The position numbers and the translations under genes were made by a program. Shown piece after piece: positions 42,950 through 52,581 of a stretch of DNA of 64,000 bases. The DNA is from Paracoccaceae bacterium (GTDB lineage Bacteria; Pseudomonadota; Alphaproteobacteria; Rhodobacterales; Rhodobacteraceae): positions 620,001 to 684,000 of the forward strand of contig WKFK01000015.1 in NCBI GenBank assembly GCA_014872815.1, in the 5' to 3' direction. Every line of letters starts with the position of its first letter. Position 1 is the first letter of the stretch. A model generated the notes under the pieces. That model was given only the letters and a program-made list of their open reading frames with translations, ran no database searches and was not told where the DNA came from.

Positions 42950-45044
42950 CAATTGCCTTGGTCAGGAACACATCACGCCGCCGCTCCGGCGCCCAGCCGA
43001 GCACCTTTTTGGGCAGGCTGTTGTCAAACGGCGAGAAATGCGCGCGGCTTTTCCAATCGGCCAAGGACGGGTTGGACAGGCCGCCCCGGCGCAGCACCTG
43101 TTTCTTCAGGAAATACTTCACAGACGCAGAGGCATAAAACGCGGTCAGGTTGCCCGGTTTCACCTTGATCCGCGCGCCCAGACGGGCGTGGATCGCGTCA
43201 AAGTAATCTGTGGCGGAGAACATCGGTTCCCCCACCAGATTGAAGCTCTGCCCCACAGCAGCGTCGTTTTCCGCCATCAGGATCAGCCCTTCGGCGATGT
43301 CTTCATTGAGCACAAACGGCAGGATATGTTTGCCTTTGCCCCAGATGCGCACCGCGCCCGCACCATGCCAGCGGCCAATGCCCCAGTGCTGCAACGGCCC
43401 CCCTTTGCCCAGCACAATGCCGGGGCGGGCAATCACCAGTGGCAGGTCGTGCTTGCGGTGCATCTCCAGCAGCCGCGCCTCACATTCTGCCTTAGAGCGC
43501 GCATAGATGTTCCGATCGCTCATGTCGTCGCCAAAGCCCAGGCTCTCTCGGATGGTCACGTTGGGATCGGACATGTCGTAGCTGGCGATGGTGCCGGTGT
43601 AGATAAACCGTTTCACGCCTGCCGCCTGCGCCGCCTGAGCGATGGTTTCGGTCACCGCCACGTCGTTTTTTAACGCTGCCTCCCAAGTAGCGTCCATGGA
43701 TTTGCCAAGGTGGTAGACAATTTCGATGCCCTCCATCGCCTCGGCGAGTTGATCCGGGTCGCGCAGGTTGGCGCCAAACAGCTCCACATGGTCGGCGATG
43801 TCATCAAACGGGCCAGAGGTGCCGCGCGACAGCACCCGCACGTCGCGGCCCTTGGCGACCCAGGCGCGGGTCAAATCGCGGCCAATGAAGCCGGTGCCGC
43901 CGATCACAAGCACAGACGGTTTCGGCTTGGCGCGGCTGGCGGGTTTGGGTTTTTTGGCCGGTTTCGGCATGAGCGCGATGGCATCGTCAATCGCCTGCAT
44001 CACCAATGTGGCGTTGTTGCCATGGAAACGCGCATCCAAGTCGCGGCCAGAGCGGATCGCGCTGTAAAACGCCGCTGTTAGTCCGGCAAATGACAACCCG
44101 TAGGGTGACTTGCGATTGAGCGACACAAGTTGACGTGCGCCATTCACCACCCCTTCGCGCAGGTGCTGCCCTGCCAGCCCCATCTGGCGCAGAAACGGGT
44201 TAGCGACAATGTCCGCGGCGTTTTCGGCGTCCACGGTCAACACATCATGGGCATAATGATAGCGCGCGGTGGCGGTGGAGCCATGCAGGATCACCGAGCG
44301 GTCGTCCATGGTTTCCACCAGCGACAGGTTGAGTGTGATCGACACGTCGCCTGCCGAGGCCAGAATGCGCCAGCCTTGCGGGCGGGTGGTGTCGCCGGGG
44401 ATCTCGACCGGTTTGGACAGGCTGAGATGTTCGATGGTAAGCGGGCCAAACAGGTCTACGGCAAAGGCAAACAAATGCGGGCCCAGCTCCAGCAGCATGT
44501 TTTTGGGCTCGCGCAGCAACCACAACCCATACGGCCCGGAGCGCAGCGGCATCATCGGGAAGTTCCAGTTGATCTCCGCGCTGGCGACACGGCCAATCTC
44601 GCCCGCTTCAAGCCGCGTTTTGAGCCGCTGATAGCCCGGCGTGCCCATGAAGTTGTGCCCGGCGGCAAAGACGCGGCCTGCCTCTGTGGCGATCTGCTGG
44701 ATTTCCGCGGTTTCTGCGCCGGAGAGCGCCACCGGTTTTTCCACCAGCACGTGATGGCCCGCGGTCAGGCAGGTTTCGGCGAGGGCGCGGTGGGTGCCGG
44801 GGGGCGTGACGATGTGGATGGCGTCGGCCACCTTGGCTGCGAGCAGCTTGTCCAGATCGGTGTAGGCGGTGATGCCATAGGTCTGCGCCAGCGCATCGGC
44901 GGCGGCGCGGGATTGGTCACAGACCGCGACCAGCTCCACGCCCGGTGTCGCCAGAATGGCAGCGGCGTGCCAGTCAGCGATGTAACCGGCCCCAAGAAGA
45001 GCGGCGCGGATCGGGCGGTCGTCAGAAAAGGTGTTCATGCTCAT
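42924..45044 (-). CDS. Fusion of a Gfo/Idh/MocA oxidoreductase and an SDR-type sugar epimerase/dehydratase
   Basis: The 706-residue product is one continuous frame. Residues 1-355 form a Gfo/Idh/MocA dehydrogenase with AALLGAGYIADWHAAAI, HVLVEKPVALSG (the EKP motif, 102-104) and LLELGPHLFAFA. Residues 360-377 are a lysine/proline-rich linker, PKPAKKPKPASRAKPKPS. Residues 378-706 form an extended SDR domain with VIGGTGFIGRDL, YTGTIASYDMSD, the catalytic pair in IYARSKAE and PFVLNEDIAEGL. It probably makes two sequential changes on a nucleotide sugar. It overlaps the GT2 gene upstream by 4 bp. Confidence 0.9.
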   Translation of the reverse strand: MSMNTFSDDRPIRAALLGAGYIADWHAAAILATPGVELVAVCDQSRAAADALAQTYGITAYTDLDKLLAAKVADAIHIVTPPGTHRALAETCLTAGHHVLVEKPVALSGAETAEIQQIATEAGRVFAAGHNFMGTPGYQRLKTRLEAGEIGRVASAEINWNFPMMPLRSGPYGLWLLREPKNMLLELGPHLFAFAVDLFGPLTIEHLSLSKPVEIPGDTTRPQGWRILASAGDVSITLNLSLVETMDDRSVILHGSTATARYHYAHDVLTVDAENAADIVANPFLRQMGLAGQHLREGVVNGARQLVSLNRKSPYGLSFAGLTAAFYSAIRSGRDLDARFHGNNATLVMQAIDDAIALMPKPAKKPKPASRAKPKPSVLVIGGTGFIGRDLTRAWVAKGRDVRVLSRGTSGPFDDIADHVELFGANLRDPDQLAEAMEGIEIVYHLGKSMDATWEAALKNDVAVTETIAQAAQAAGVKRFIYTGTIASYDMSDPNVTIRESLGFGDDMSDRNIYARSKAECEARLLEMHRKHDLPLVIARPGIVLGKGGPLQHWGIGRWHGAGAVRIWGKGKHILPFVLNEDIAEGLILMAENDAAVGQSFNLVGEPMFSATDYFDAIHARLGARIKVKPGNLTAFYASASVKYFLKKQVLRRGGLSNPSLADWKSRAHFSPFDNSLPKKVLGWAPERRRDVFLTKAIDEANLLGF

Positions 45045-46009
45045 TTATACTCGATGATGCGCATGGCGCGGCCACGGATGCGGCGCCAATGAAACAGGAT
45101 CATGCCCATCACATTGGGCAGTTTGGACAGAGTCAGAAGGCGGGCGTGACGCCAGGCCTCCCAATAAGGCAGCCCCTCGCGGACAAGGCCGTTTTTGGTG
45201 CGGATGTAGTTGGCGACATAGATCGCGAGCACCAGCAGGAACAGCAAGGCGCTGTCCATCAGGCCCCAGAGCGCCAGCAAGGGCAGGAGCAAGCCGTAGA
45301 TCACGCCGCGCAGTTGTTCCTTGCGGAAATACGGCGGGTGCATCCAGCCGACCTGGGCAAAGCCATGGCCGGTGCGTACTGCGCGTTGCCACCATTGCCC
45401 AAAGCGCAGCATGGCGGCGTCATGTCGGGTCATTTCCTGCGGCAGGCGGCGCAGTTTCCAGCCTGTTTTGGCAAGACGCACACAGAATTCGTCATCCTCG
45501 GCGGCAATCACCGTGGCGTCAAACCCACCGGCTTCCACAAAGGCCTTGGAGCGCACCATCATATCGCCGCCGCAGGCAACAATCTCGCCCGCTGGCCTGT
45601 GCCACTCAAAATCACACAGTGCGTTGTAGACACTGCGCTCGGGATAGAGCTCGGCGCGCCAGCCGGTGATCAGGCCTAGGCTGTCATCTTCGCGCAAGGC
45701 CTTTTCGCCCGCCGCGATCCAGCCGTCGACCACGATGCAGTCGCCATCCACAAACTGCACAAACTCCGGCAGGTCGCCGGTTTGCGCCAGCGCGCCAAAT
45801 CCCGCTTGCCGGGCGCGGGCGGCGGTGAAGGGCAGGCTGTTGTCCAGCTCAACGACCAGCGCACCAACCTTGCGCGCCTCAGCGACGGAATTGTCCCAAC
45901 TGCCGCTGTCGACATAGACCATCTCCACGCCCTGCGCTTTGAGCGAGGCGAGGCAGGCGATCAGCCGTTTGCCTTCGTTGCGGCCTATGACGATGGCGGT
46001 GGTGCTCAT
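45041..46009 (-). CDS. Glycosyltransferase family 2
   Basis: The 322-residue product has a GT-A fold: AIVIGRNEGKRLIACLASL at the N-terminus, VEMVYVDSGSWDNSV, QFVDGDCIVVDGW with the DxD-like metal site and AAEDDEFCVRLAKTGWKLRRLP further on. The C-terminal third has two hydrophobic helices near GVIYGLLLPLLALWGLMDSALLFLL, so it acts at the inner membrane. It extends the repeat unit or lipid-linked sugar of the polysaccharide. It overlaps genes on both sides by 4 bp. Confidence 0.93.
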   Translation of the reverse strand: MSTTAIVIGRNEGKRLIACLASLKAQGVEMVYVDSGSWDNSVAEARKVGALVVELDNSLPFTAARARQAGFGALAQTGDLPEFVQFVDGDCIVVDGWIAAGEKALREDDSLGLITGWRAELYPERSVYNALCDFEWHRPAGEIVACGGDMMVRSKAFVEAGGFDATVIAAEDDEFCVRLAKTGWKLRRLPQEMTRHDAAMLRFGQWWQRAVRTGHGFAQVGWMHPPYFRKEQLRGVIYGLLLPLLALWGLMDSALLFLLVLAIYVANYIRTKNGLVREGLPYWEAWRHARLLTLSKLPNVMGMILFHWRRIRGRAMRIIEYK

Positions 46010-47229
46010 GTTTGGCCCCCGTCCAGCAGATTGCCCAGACGCGCGGCTTCTTTGTTGATGTCAAAAGCCTTTTCCACCATGGCGCGGCCTGCGATGCCCA
46101 TCGCCGTGGCGCGGGCCGGGTTGGCGAGGATTTTGCCGATGGCATCGGCCAGTGCATGTGGATTGCCCGGAGGCACCAACAAGCCGGAGGCGCCATCGGT
46201 CACCAATTCTGGAATGCCCGCAATATGCGTGGTCACAACCGGACGGCGCGCCGCCATGGCCTCCATCAGCACCACCGGCACGCCTTCGGCAAAGCTGGGC
46301 AGGACAAAGAGGTCAGAGGCGGCCAGCGCCTCGGCCACTTCGGATTGCGATTTGTAGCCGACAAAAGACACGTTGTCTGACAGGCCTGCCGCTTCGGTTT
46401 GATGTTCCAGCGCCTTGCGGCCCGGCCCATCGCCAATCACGGTGAGATGGACTTTGGGGAACTCGGCTTTCAACGGTTCCAGCGCGCGCAGCAGGATTGG
46501 CAGACCTTTGACGGGCGCGAGGCGTCCGACAAACAGCAGATTGGTGTCCACCGGATCTTCACCGGCGTCATAGCGCGACGGCTCCACGCCACAGTGGATG
46601 ATGTGCAGTTTGGCCCAATGTTTCGGATCGCAAAACGCCATCGCCTGAGAGCGGCAGAAATGGCTGATACAGGCGACAAATTTGGCCCGTTTGATTTTCT
46701 CGTCCAGCCGCCAGTGATCCGGCGCAAAGAAGATGTCAGGGCCATGCAGGGTGAAGCTGTAGGGAATGCCCGACAGTTCGCTCATCAGCATGGCAACAGT
46801 GCAAGACGACTTGGCGATGTGGTTGTGCAGATGCCGCACGCCCTTCTTGCGCAGATGCGCGGCCAATACGGCGGCTTCGGCAAAGTAGAACAGTTGATAG
46901 ATCAGGTTGCGGAAGCCGGGCGGCGCCGTTTTGACCGCCAGCACCAGCGCTTTGAAAAACCGCGCGGGGTTGCGGAACAGAGCGCCAAACACGGCACTCA
47001 GCAAGGTGACCGGAGATTTGGCGGCAGCAAGGATATAGAAAGTGGCTTTGGCCTCGGCCTTTTGCTCGTCTCCCACCAAATGTTCCACACCGGTGCGGCG
47101 CACGGAGCAGGTTTCCACCGGCTGGCCTTGGGCACGCAACGCGGCCACCTCGCGCTGGATAAAGGTATCAGTCGCGCGGGGATATTCGCCGGTCAAATAG
47201 GCGATCGGGGTCTTTTCTGAGTCGCTCAC
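46006..47229 (-). CDS. Glycosyltransferase family 4
   Basis: The 407-residue product has GT-B architecture. The N-terminal domain includes YLTGEYPRATDTFIQREVAALRAQG, as in colanic-acid and amylovoran-type enzymes, and HLHNHIAKSSCTVAMLMS. The C-terminal donor domain has LLFVGRLAPVKGLPILLRAL and the E-x7-E motif in SFAEGVPVVLMEAMA, followed by GIPELVTDGASGLLVPPGN. It overlaps the neighbouring genes by 4 bp on both sides. Confidence 0.94.
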   Translation of the reverse strand: MSDSEKTPIAYLTGEYPRATDTFIQREVAALRAQGQPVETCSVRRTGVEHLVGDEQKAEAKATFYILAAAKSPVTLLSAVFGALFRNPARFFKALVLAVKTAPPGFRNLIYQLFYFAEAAVLAAHLRKKGVRHLHNHIAKSSCTVAMLMSELSGIPYSFTLHGPDIFFAPDHWRLDEKIKRAKFVACISHFCRSQAMAFCDPKHWAKLHIIHCGVEPSRYDAGEDPVDTNLLFVGRLAPVKGLPILLRALEPLKAEFPKVHLTVIGDGPGRKALEHQTEAAGLSDNVSFVGYKSQSEVAEALAASDLFVLPSFAEGVPVVLMEAMAARRPVVTTHIAGIPELVTDGASGLLVPPGNPHALADAIGKILANPARATAMGIAGRAMVEKAFDINKEAARLGNLLDGGQT

Positions 47230-48203
47230 GACGGCGGGGCCTGCTGCTCTTGATGATCAATCGCCGCCTGCATCGCAGCCTCAAACGGCAGCATTGTGAC
47301 GGGGCCAAGGCGATTGTGCATCATGGTGTTTGAATAGTGAACGGGACGGTGGCGCGCTTCGAGCACGGCACGACGTAGAAGGCCGGGCATAGTGGCACTG
47401 TCGGGCGTCAGAAAGGCCGCCAGACGCCATAGCCAAAGGGGCGTTGGCAGGATCACCTTGGGCCAGCCACAAGCGCGGAATGCTTTTAGGAAGGTTTTGC
47501 GGCTGGGGCGGTCATCATCCAGCACGTTTAGGGTGCCCACGCCGGTATGCACGTCTGCGGCTTTGATCAGCGCCTCGGCGGCCAAGTCCACGCGGCACAA
47601 GGGCACTTCGCCGCCACCGTCAATCTTTAGCAGAGTGCTGCCAACCGCCGGTCCGATGTGGGCGTTGAACAGGTGGCCCGGCCCCCAGACGGCCCCGAGG
47701 CGTAAGATTGAGAGCGCATATCCGTAGAGGGCTGCGCCATCCTGAAACAGGGTTTCCTGTGTGCGTTTGGCCTTGGCGTAGGCATCCCGGCCATCGGTTT
47801 CTACCGCTGTTGACTCGTCCACCGTGCCGCCCTTGGGCACCGCGCTCACGTCATAGACCGAGAGTGATCCAGCCAGCACCACATGGGGCACCTGTGCGCC
47901 GATCACCGCGTCGATCACCGCCACCGAGGCGGCCAATGTGTTGCGCTCCTGATCGCCGGTGAGCGTTGCGGCGCAGTGGATCACTGTGCGGATGCCTTCC
48001 AGTGATTTCACCAGTCCTTCGCCTGCGGCGGTCAGATCCATGGCGATAATCTCGACAGTTTCATCCGCCTGCCAAGCAGCAGGTACCTTTGCCATATCGC
48101 GCACAAACAGACGTAATGCGGTGCCCTCGGCGCGGGCACGCTCCACGCAGTGACGCCCGATAAACCCGGTGGCGCCGGTTATGGCAATCGTGGGTGTGCT
48201 CAT
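47226..48203 (-). CDS. NAD-dependent epimerase/dehydratase family protein
   Basis: The 325-residue product starts at the ATG at 48203, overlapping the stop of the next gene upstream as ATGA. It is an extended SDR: TIAITGATGFIGRHCVERA, VIHCAATLTGD, VVLAGSLSVYD, and YAKAKRTQE carrying the catalytic tyrosine and lysine. The sugar substrate is unknown; it is one of several sugar-modifying enzymes in this locus. Confidence 0.9.
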   Translation of the reverse strand: MSTPTIAITGATGFIGRHCVERARAEGTALRLFVRDMAKVPAAWQADETVEIIAMDLTAAGEGLVKSLEGIRTVIHCAATLTGDQERNTLAASVAVIDAVIGAQVPHVVLAGSLSVYDVSAVPKGGTVDESTAVETDGRDAYAKAKRTQETLFQDGAALYGYALSILRLGAVWGPGHLFNAHIGPAVGSTLLKIDGGGEVPLCRVDLAAEALIKAADVHTGVGTLNVLDDDRPSRKTFLKAFRACGWPKVILPTPLWLWRLAAFLTPDSATMPGLLRRAVLEARHRPVHYSNTMMHNRLGPVTMLPFEAAMQAAIDHQEQQAPPS

Positions 48204-49333
48204 GTGGCCCAAGGCATGGGTGCCATCGGCTCACAGCGCGTGGTCATATCCTGTGCACATCCATCAGCCCCGGAGTTTTGAATGGCCAGCGTGACCTCGT
48301 TGAGGTGCAGCGCAAAATCCGGTGACAGGCGGCAGGGGCGACCTTCGGCCAAGGCGTCCAGCATTTCGGCGGGGCCAAGGGCAAAGTTCATCGCCGCCGC
48401 GCCCCAGCGTTCTACCTTGGGGTGGGTGTCGCCTTTGATCTTTTGTCGCGTGCCAATTGGATGCTCGATCAGTCGACGACGCAGGGTGAAGCGGCGGTGG
48501 AACTTGACCGGCGCGTCATTGTCCCAGGCTTGTTTCACTTGCAGCACACCTTTGTCGCCAAACACGCGGATCTTGTGATCGTGACTCGCCACAATCGAGC
48601 ATGTTAGGCGCGCGGTGATGCCGTTTTCAAAGAATAGCGTGGCAGTGGAGAAATCCGGCGTTCCGATCGCTTCTTTGCCCGGCAGGCATTCGGCGGAGGC
48701 CGCGACCACGCGGCGCACGGTGCCAAACATGCCAATCAGCCAGGTCAGGTAATAGCCTGCGTGCTCCAGCGTGCAGCCCACGGCAAATTCATCCTGCGCA
48801 GGCCAAGGCGCGCCGCTTTCGCTTTGCCAATCGGCATAGGGCGCCTGCGGGATAAAGCCATCATCCAGCTCAGCGTAGATCAGGCGCACAGGGCCAGCCA
48901 CATCGTCGCGAATGGCTTTGGCCAAGGTCTGTGCGGCCTCGCCCAGCACCGAACAAGGCGCGGAGGACAGCAGTAGACCTTTTTGGGCGGCCAGCTCATG
49001 CAAGGCGATGGCATCGGCCATGTCGGTTGCCAAAGGCTTTTCCGAATAGACATGATGCCCTGCTTCCAAACAGGCGCGGGAGACCTCATAATGCGCGCCG
49101 GGGTTGGTCAGATTGAGCACCAGAGAGCCTTGCGGCAGGTTGCCCAGAAACCGCTCCAAACTGTCCGCGGTGTGCAGGTTCCAGTGATCGGCAAAGGCTT
49201 TCAGGCGGTTGGGGTCATGGTCAAAAACCTGCGTCACCGCGATGTCGGGGTGGGCTGCAAAGGACCGCATGTAAAGATCAGCGACAAAGCCGCAACCGAT
49301 GATCGACACACTACGGGTTTGGGCGGCTGACAT
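48200..49333 (-). CDS. Gfo/Idh/MocA-family oxidoreductase
   Basis: The 377-residue product starts at 49333 (MSAAQTR), eight nt after AAGGA; twenty extra codons upstream lack a site. It has VSIIGCGFVADLYMRSFAAHPDIAV, the EKP motif in HHVYSEKPLATDMADAIALH, and GCTLEHAGYYLTWLIGMFGTVRRV. It is the first gene of the seven-gene group that ends at the CpsD-like ATPase. A nucleotide-sugar or inositol dehydrogenase role is likely. Confidence 0.9.
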   Translation of the reverse strand: MSAAQTRSVSIIGCGFVADLYMRSFAAHPDIAVTQVFDHDPNRLKAFADHWNLHTADSLERFLGNLPQGSLVLNLTNPGAHYEVSRACLEAGHHVYSEKPLATDMADAIALHELAAQKGLLLSSAPCSVLGEAAQTLAKAIRDDVAGPVRLIYAELDDGFIPQAPYADWQSESGAPWPAQDEFAVGCTLEHAGYYLTWLIGMFGTVRRVVAASAECLPGKEAIGTPDFSTATLFFENGITARLTCSIVASHDHKIRVFGDKGVLQVKQAWDNDAPVKFHRRFTLRRRLIEHPIGTRQKIKGDTHPKVERWGAAAMNFALGPAEMLDALAEGRPCRLSPDFALHLNEVTLAIQNSGADGCAQDMTTRCEPMAPMPWAT

Positions 49334-49524
49334 TATGGGAATCCTTTTGAACCAATACACACAGATTATAGGTGTTTTGGTGTGAAATACCACTAACGCA
49401 GAGCGCTCGTTCAGGGGAATTGTGGCGCTTTAGAACCACTTGAAGGAAATTCCAGCACAGTTTCTGACGCTGCGGGCGGGAGTTGTTAAACTGTGCCAAA
49501 TGTCTGGATCGAAGGGCGGCCATC

Positions 49525-50274
49525 GTGCAGTTTTCCACCATCAAAGGGCCGGTCACGGTCAATGTTGCTGATCGCGCCACCTTGGAAGCTGAGGTGCGGG
49601 AGCGATTTGTGGCGCAGGAAGGCTTTGCGCTGGCGACCATCAACCTCGATCATCTGGTGAAACTGGCCAAGGATGACAGCTTTGCAGAGGCCTATCTGGC
49701 GCAGGACTTTGTGGTGGCGGACGGCAATCCCATTGTGTGGCTGTCCCGCAAGGCTGGGAAACCGGTGGACCTGCTGCCGGGCGCGGATTTGGTGGTGCCA
49801 CTGGCGCGGTGGGCGGCAGAGGAAGGCACGCCGGTGGCGTTGATTGGCAGTACCGATGAGGCTCTGGTCGCAGCGGCGGAGGCCTTGAAATCAAAAGCAC
49901 CGGGGTTAGAGGTGGCGGCATGTATCGCACCGCCCATGGGGTTTGATCCAGAGAGCGCTGCGGCGGAAGCTGTGCTGAAACAAGCCGCCGAGGCGGGTGC
50001 GCGGATGGCGTTTCTGGCGCTGGGCGCGCCGAAGCAAGAACGGCTGGCCGCGCGCGGGCGACAGGTTGTGCCGCAGATGGGCTTTGCCAGTATCGGCGCT
50101 GGATTGGATTTCCTCGCAGGTACACAAAACCGCGCTCCGGCTTGGGTACGGAAATTGGCGCTGGAATGGCTCTGGCGTGCGCTGAGCAATCCGGCGCGAC
50201 TGGCGGGGCGCTATCTGCGTTGTATCGGAATTTTGCCGCGCCTGATGAAAGAGGCACGCGCGCAGCGGGATTAA
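49525..50274 (+). CDS. WecG/TagA/CpsF-family glycosyltransferase
   Basis: The 249-residue product is taken from the GTG at 49525, after GAAGGGCGG; an ATG at 49483 would add 14 residues. It has the family pattern: FALATINLDHLVKLAKDDSF, DFVVADGNPIVWLSR, LLPGADLVVPL, VALIGSTDEAL, and FLALGAPKQERLAARG. These GT26 enzymes add a sugar such as ManNAc or glucose to a lipid-linked intermediate. It is divergent from the Gfo/Idh gene and converges on the SDR gene with a 4-bp overlap. Confidence 0.93.
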   Translation: MQFSTIKGPVTVNVADRATLEAEVRERFVAQEGFALATINLDHLVKLAKDDSFAEAYLAQDFVVADGNPIVWLSRKAGKPVDLLPGADLVVPLARWAAEEGTPVALIGSTDEALVAAAEALKSKAPGLEVAACIAPPMGFDPESAAAEAVLKQAAEAGARMAFLALGAPKQERLAARGRQVVPQMGFASIGAGLDFLAGTQNRAPAWVRKLALEWLWRALSNPARLAGRYLRCIGILPRLMKEARAQRD

Positions 50275-51023
50275 GTCGGGATTAACCGAGGCTTGCGGCG
50301 TGTCAATCGCACCGCGTCTTTCAGGCGGCCTTTCAAACCACGCGGCGGTAGGATTTCCCGATCCATCTCAAACACCGCACCGTTCAGCGACGGCTCGTCC
50401 CAAAGCGCCAGCCCTGCGCCCCATTTGGCCGCAACAGCAGGGTCAAGCCCATCGGCCAAGCCCATCTCGGTGTTGAGCATGCCGGGCATCCAGGTGCTGA
50501 TCACAATCTTGGGCAAACGATCCCCCAGATCGGCCACCAACGCGCGGGAGAAGGTCGTCACCGCCCCTTTGGAAACGGAGTAGGCCGCGCTGCAGGGCAG
50601 GGGGTGCATATCCGCAAAGCTCGACACATTGAGAATCCGCCCGCGTCCGGCTTCGGTCATGTCCTTTAGCGCCTCAGACGTGCAAGCCACCGTGCCGCCA
50701 AGGTTGATCGCGACGGTCTGCATGAAGCTTTCCGGTGTTTCGTCCAGCATGTCGCGGTGCGGGTAGACACCGGCGTTGTTGATCAGGATCGACACCGGCG
50801 CGATGGTCCGGATGGTCTCAAAAGCTGCACGCACGTGATCGGGATCAGAAACGTCGGCCACCACAGGGGTGAAGCTGTCGCCCGCCAAGGTCGCCGTCTC
50901 TTGCAACGCGTCTTTTCGTCTTCCTACCCCCGCGACCAGCAGGCCGCGTGCGCACAGCTCAATTGCCAAAGCCTGCCCCAATCCGGAGCCCGCGCCGGTG
51001 ATGACTGCCAGTTGCTTAGCCAT
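50271..51023 (-). CDS. SDR-family oxidoreductase
   Basis: The 250-residue product is a classical short-chain dehydrogenase: LAVITGAGSGLGQALAIELCARG, VADVSDPDHV, ILINNAGVYPHRD, catalytic serine in ILNVSSFADM and YSVSKGAVTTFSRALV. It overlaps the GMC oxidoreductase gene by 8 bp and is the last gene of a three-gene group with the acyltransferase. The substrate is unknown; coupling to the GMC enzyme suggests successive oxidation or reduction of one alcohol. Confidence 0.92.
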   Translation of the reverse strand: MAKQLAVITGAGSGLGQALAIELCARGLLVAGVGRRKDALQETATLAGDSFTPVVADVSDPDHVRAAFETIRTIAPVSILINNAGVYPHRDMLDETPESFMQTVAINLGGTVACTSEALKDMTEAGRGRILNVSSFADMHPLPCSAAYSVSKGAVTTFSRALVADLGDRLPKIVISTWMPGMLNTEMGLADGLDPAVAAKWGAGLALWDEPSLNGAVFEMDREILPPRGLKGRLKDAVRLTRRKPRLIPT

Positions 51024-52581
51024 TTTGGGTCTCCTTCAGGTTCGCAGCTACAACCTCCCCAACCCGCAGGGCATTGGCGGCGATGGTCAGCGACGGGTTC
51101 ACGCCCATTGACGTGGGCATAAAGCTCGCATCCGCCACCCAGAGATTTGCTGTGCCGTGGACTTTGCAATTGCGATCCAGCACCGATGTTTTGGGATCAT
51201 CGCCAAACCGCAACGTGCCGCAGGGGTGGCCGAAGTTCAACTCCGGCCCCGCGCCGGTAAACGCCATGCGGATGCCTTTGAGGCGTTGTTTGAGGGCTTT
51301 GCGGAAGGCCTTACGGCGGGACAGCAATTCGGGTGCCATATCATAGGTGATCGCGAGACGGCGCGGATCAGCAGGATCGTGATGCACCCGGTTTCCCGCA
51401 TAGGGCAGGTCTTCCAAAATGCCGACGAAGATTTTCGCGCTGCCAAACAGTTTTACAGCCATGGCGGCGGGCAGGCGGGTGAATTGGCGCAACCAACGCA
51501 GCTTGCGCAGCGGCGAGCGGTCAAACGCCATATTGAGATAATGCACAATCTCGCCATAGCGCGCTTCCACTCCCAAAGCCTGCACCATGCCAAAGCGCTG
51601 TCCGTCCTGATGGTACAGATCACGAAAGGCGAGAGACTTGGACGCCCCGGCGCTGTGTTTGCCTTTGAGCGGCCAGAGCGCAAACATTTCGTTCAGGTGG
51701 AACATCAGGTTGCGGCCCACAAGGTCATGTTGATTCCCGAGGTTGCCTGAGGCCATCAACAATCGCGGAGAGTGCAGCGCCCCCGCGGCCAGCACATAGC
51801 TGCGCGCGGTGAGCGTGGCCTCTGCGCCCTTGCGCGCCACCTTGAGGCCGGCCACTGTGCCGCCCTTGGACAGGATTTCCTGCACTTCGGTCAGGTCCAA
51901 GAGAGCCGCGTTGCAGGTCTCCAAGGCTGGCTCCACGCCCGCGGAGCGCCCATCCATTTTGCAATCGTTTGGGCATTTGCGACCCAAATACTGCTCAAAT
52001 CCATCGTCTTCGCGCACCGCCATGTGGCCCTGATACGGGTTTAGCCCAATGTCTTTCATGGCGGACATCAAACCTTGATCCGCCGCGCTCATCACCGTTG
52101 GTGGGAAGAGATTGCCGTCTGGCTGCAACGGATCTGGGGTGCCACGCACGTGATAAAGCGCTTCGGCGCGGTCAAAATAGGGCGCCATCTCGGCATAGCT
52201 GACAGGCCAGCCGTTGGTCGGGTGCGGGCGGGCGTCACTGTTGTCCAGATCATGGGGCGCAGGGCGTTCCAACGTAGCGGCGTAAAACACAGAGCTGCCG
52301 CCCACACCGGCGCCCAAAGGCGCGTTGAAGGTGGTTGTGACACCGTTCACTGTGGCTTCCATCGGTTCCGGCCAGTAGCCGCGCACCAGCCGTGCCTCGC
52401 GGTCCCAGATGTTGGGGTTGAGCTCCTGTTCCTCGGCCCGGATGCCGGTTGGGCCGCGCTCAACAAACAGCACCGACAGGCCTTGCTCCGCAAGGTAGCG
52501 CCCAATTGTGCCACCGCCCATGCCGGTGCCAATAACAATCACGTCCCATTGTGTGGCGCTGGCCTCGGCAAGTGTGGTCAT
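51016..52581 (-). CDS. GMC-family FAD-dependent oxidoreductase
   Basis: The 521-residue product has the FAD motif DVIVIGTGMGGGTIGRYLAEQGLSVLFVERG, then NAPLGAGVGGSSVFYAATLER, YVLAAGALHSPRLLMASGNLG, and the C-terminal catalytic region GTANLWVADASFMPTSMGVNPSLTIAANALRVG. It is closest in pattern to the cholesterol-oxidase/glucose-dehydrogenase side of the GMC family. It lacks a signal peptide. Its location within a polysaccharide locus is unusual and suggests oxidation of a sugar or lipid-alcohol group. Confidence 0.93.
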   Translation of the reverse strand: MTTLAEASATQWDVIVIGTGMGGGTIGRYLAEQGLSVLFVERGPTGIRAEEQELNPNIWDREARLVRGYWPEPMEATVNGVTTTFNAPLGAGVGGSSVFYAATLERPAPHDLDNSDARPHPTNGWPVSYAEMAPYFDRAEALYHVRGTPDPLQPDGNLFPPTVMSAADQGLMSAMKDIGLNPYQGHMAVREDDGFEQYLGRKCPNDCKMDGRSAGVEPALETCNAALLDLTEVQEILSKGGTVAGLKVARKGAEATLTARSYVLAAGALHSPRLLMASGNLGNQHDLVGRNLMFHLNEMFALWPLKGKHSAGASKSLAFRDLYHQDGQRFGMVQALGVEARYGEIVHYLNMAFDRSPLRKLRWLRQFTRLPAAMAVKLFGSAKIFVGILEDLPYAGNRVHHDPADPRRLAITYDMAPELLSRRKAFRKALKQRLKGIRMAFTGAGPELNFGHPCGTLRFGDDPKTSVLDRNCKVHGTANLWVADASFMPTSMGVNPSLTIAANALRVGEVVAANLKETQNG

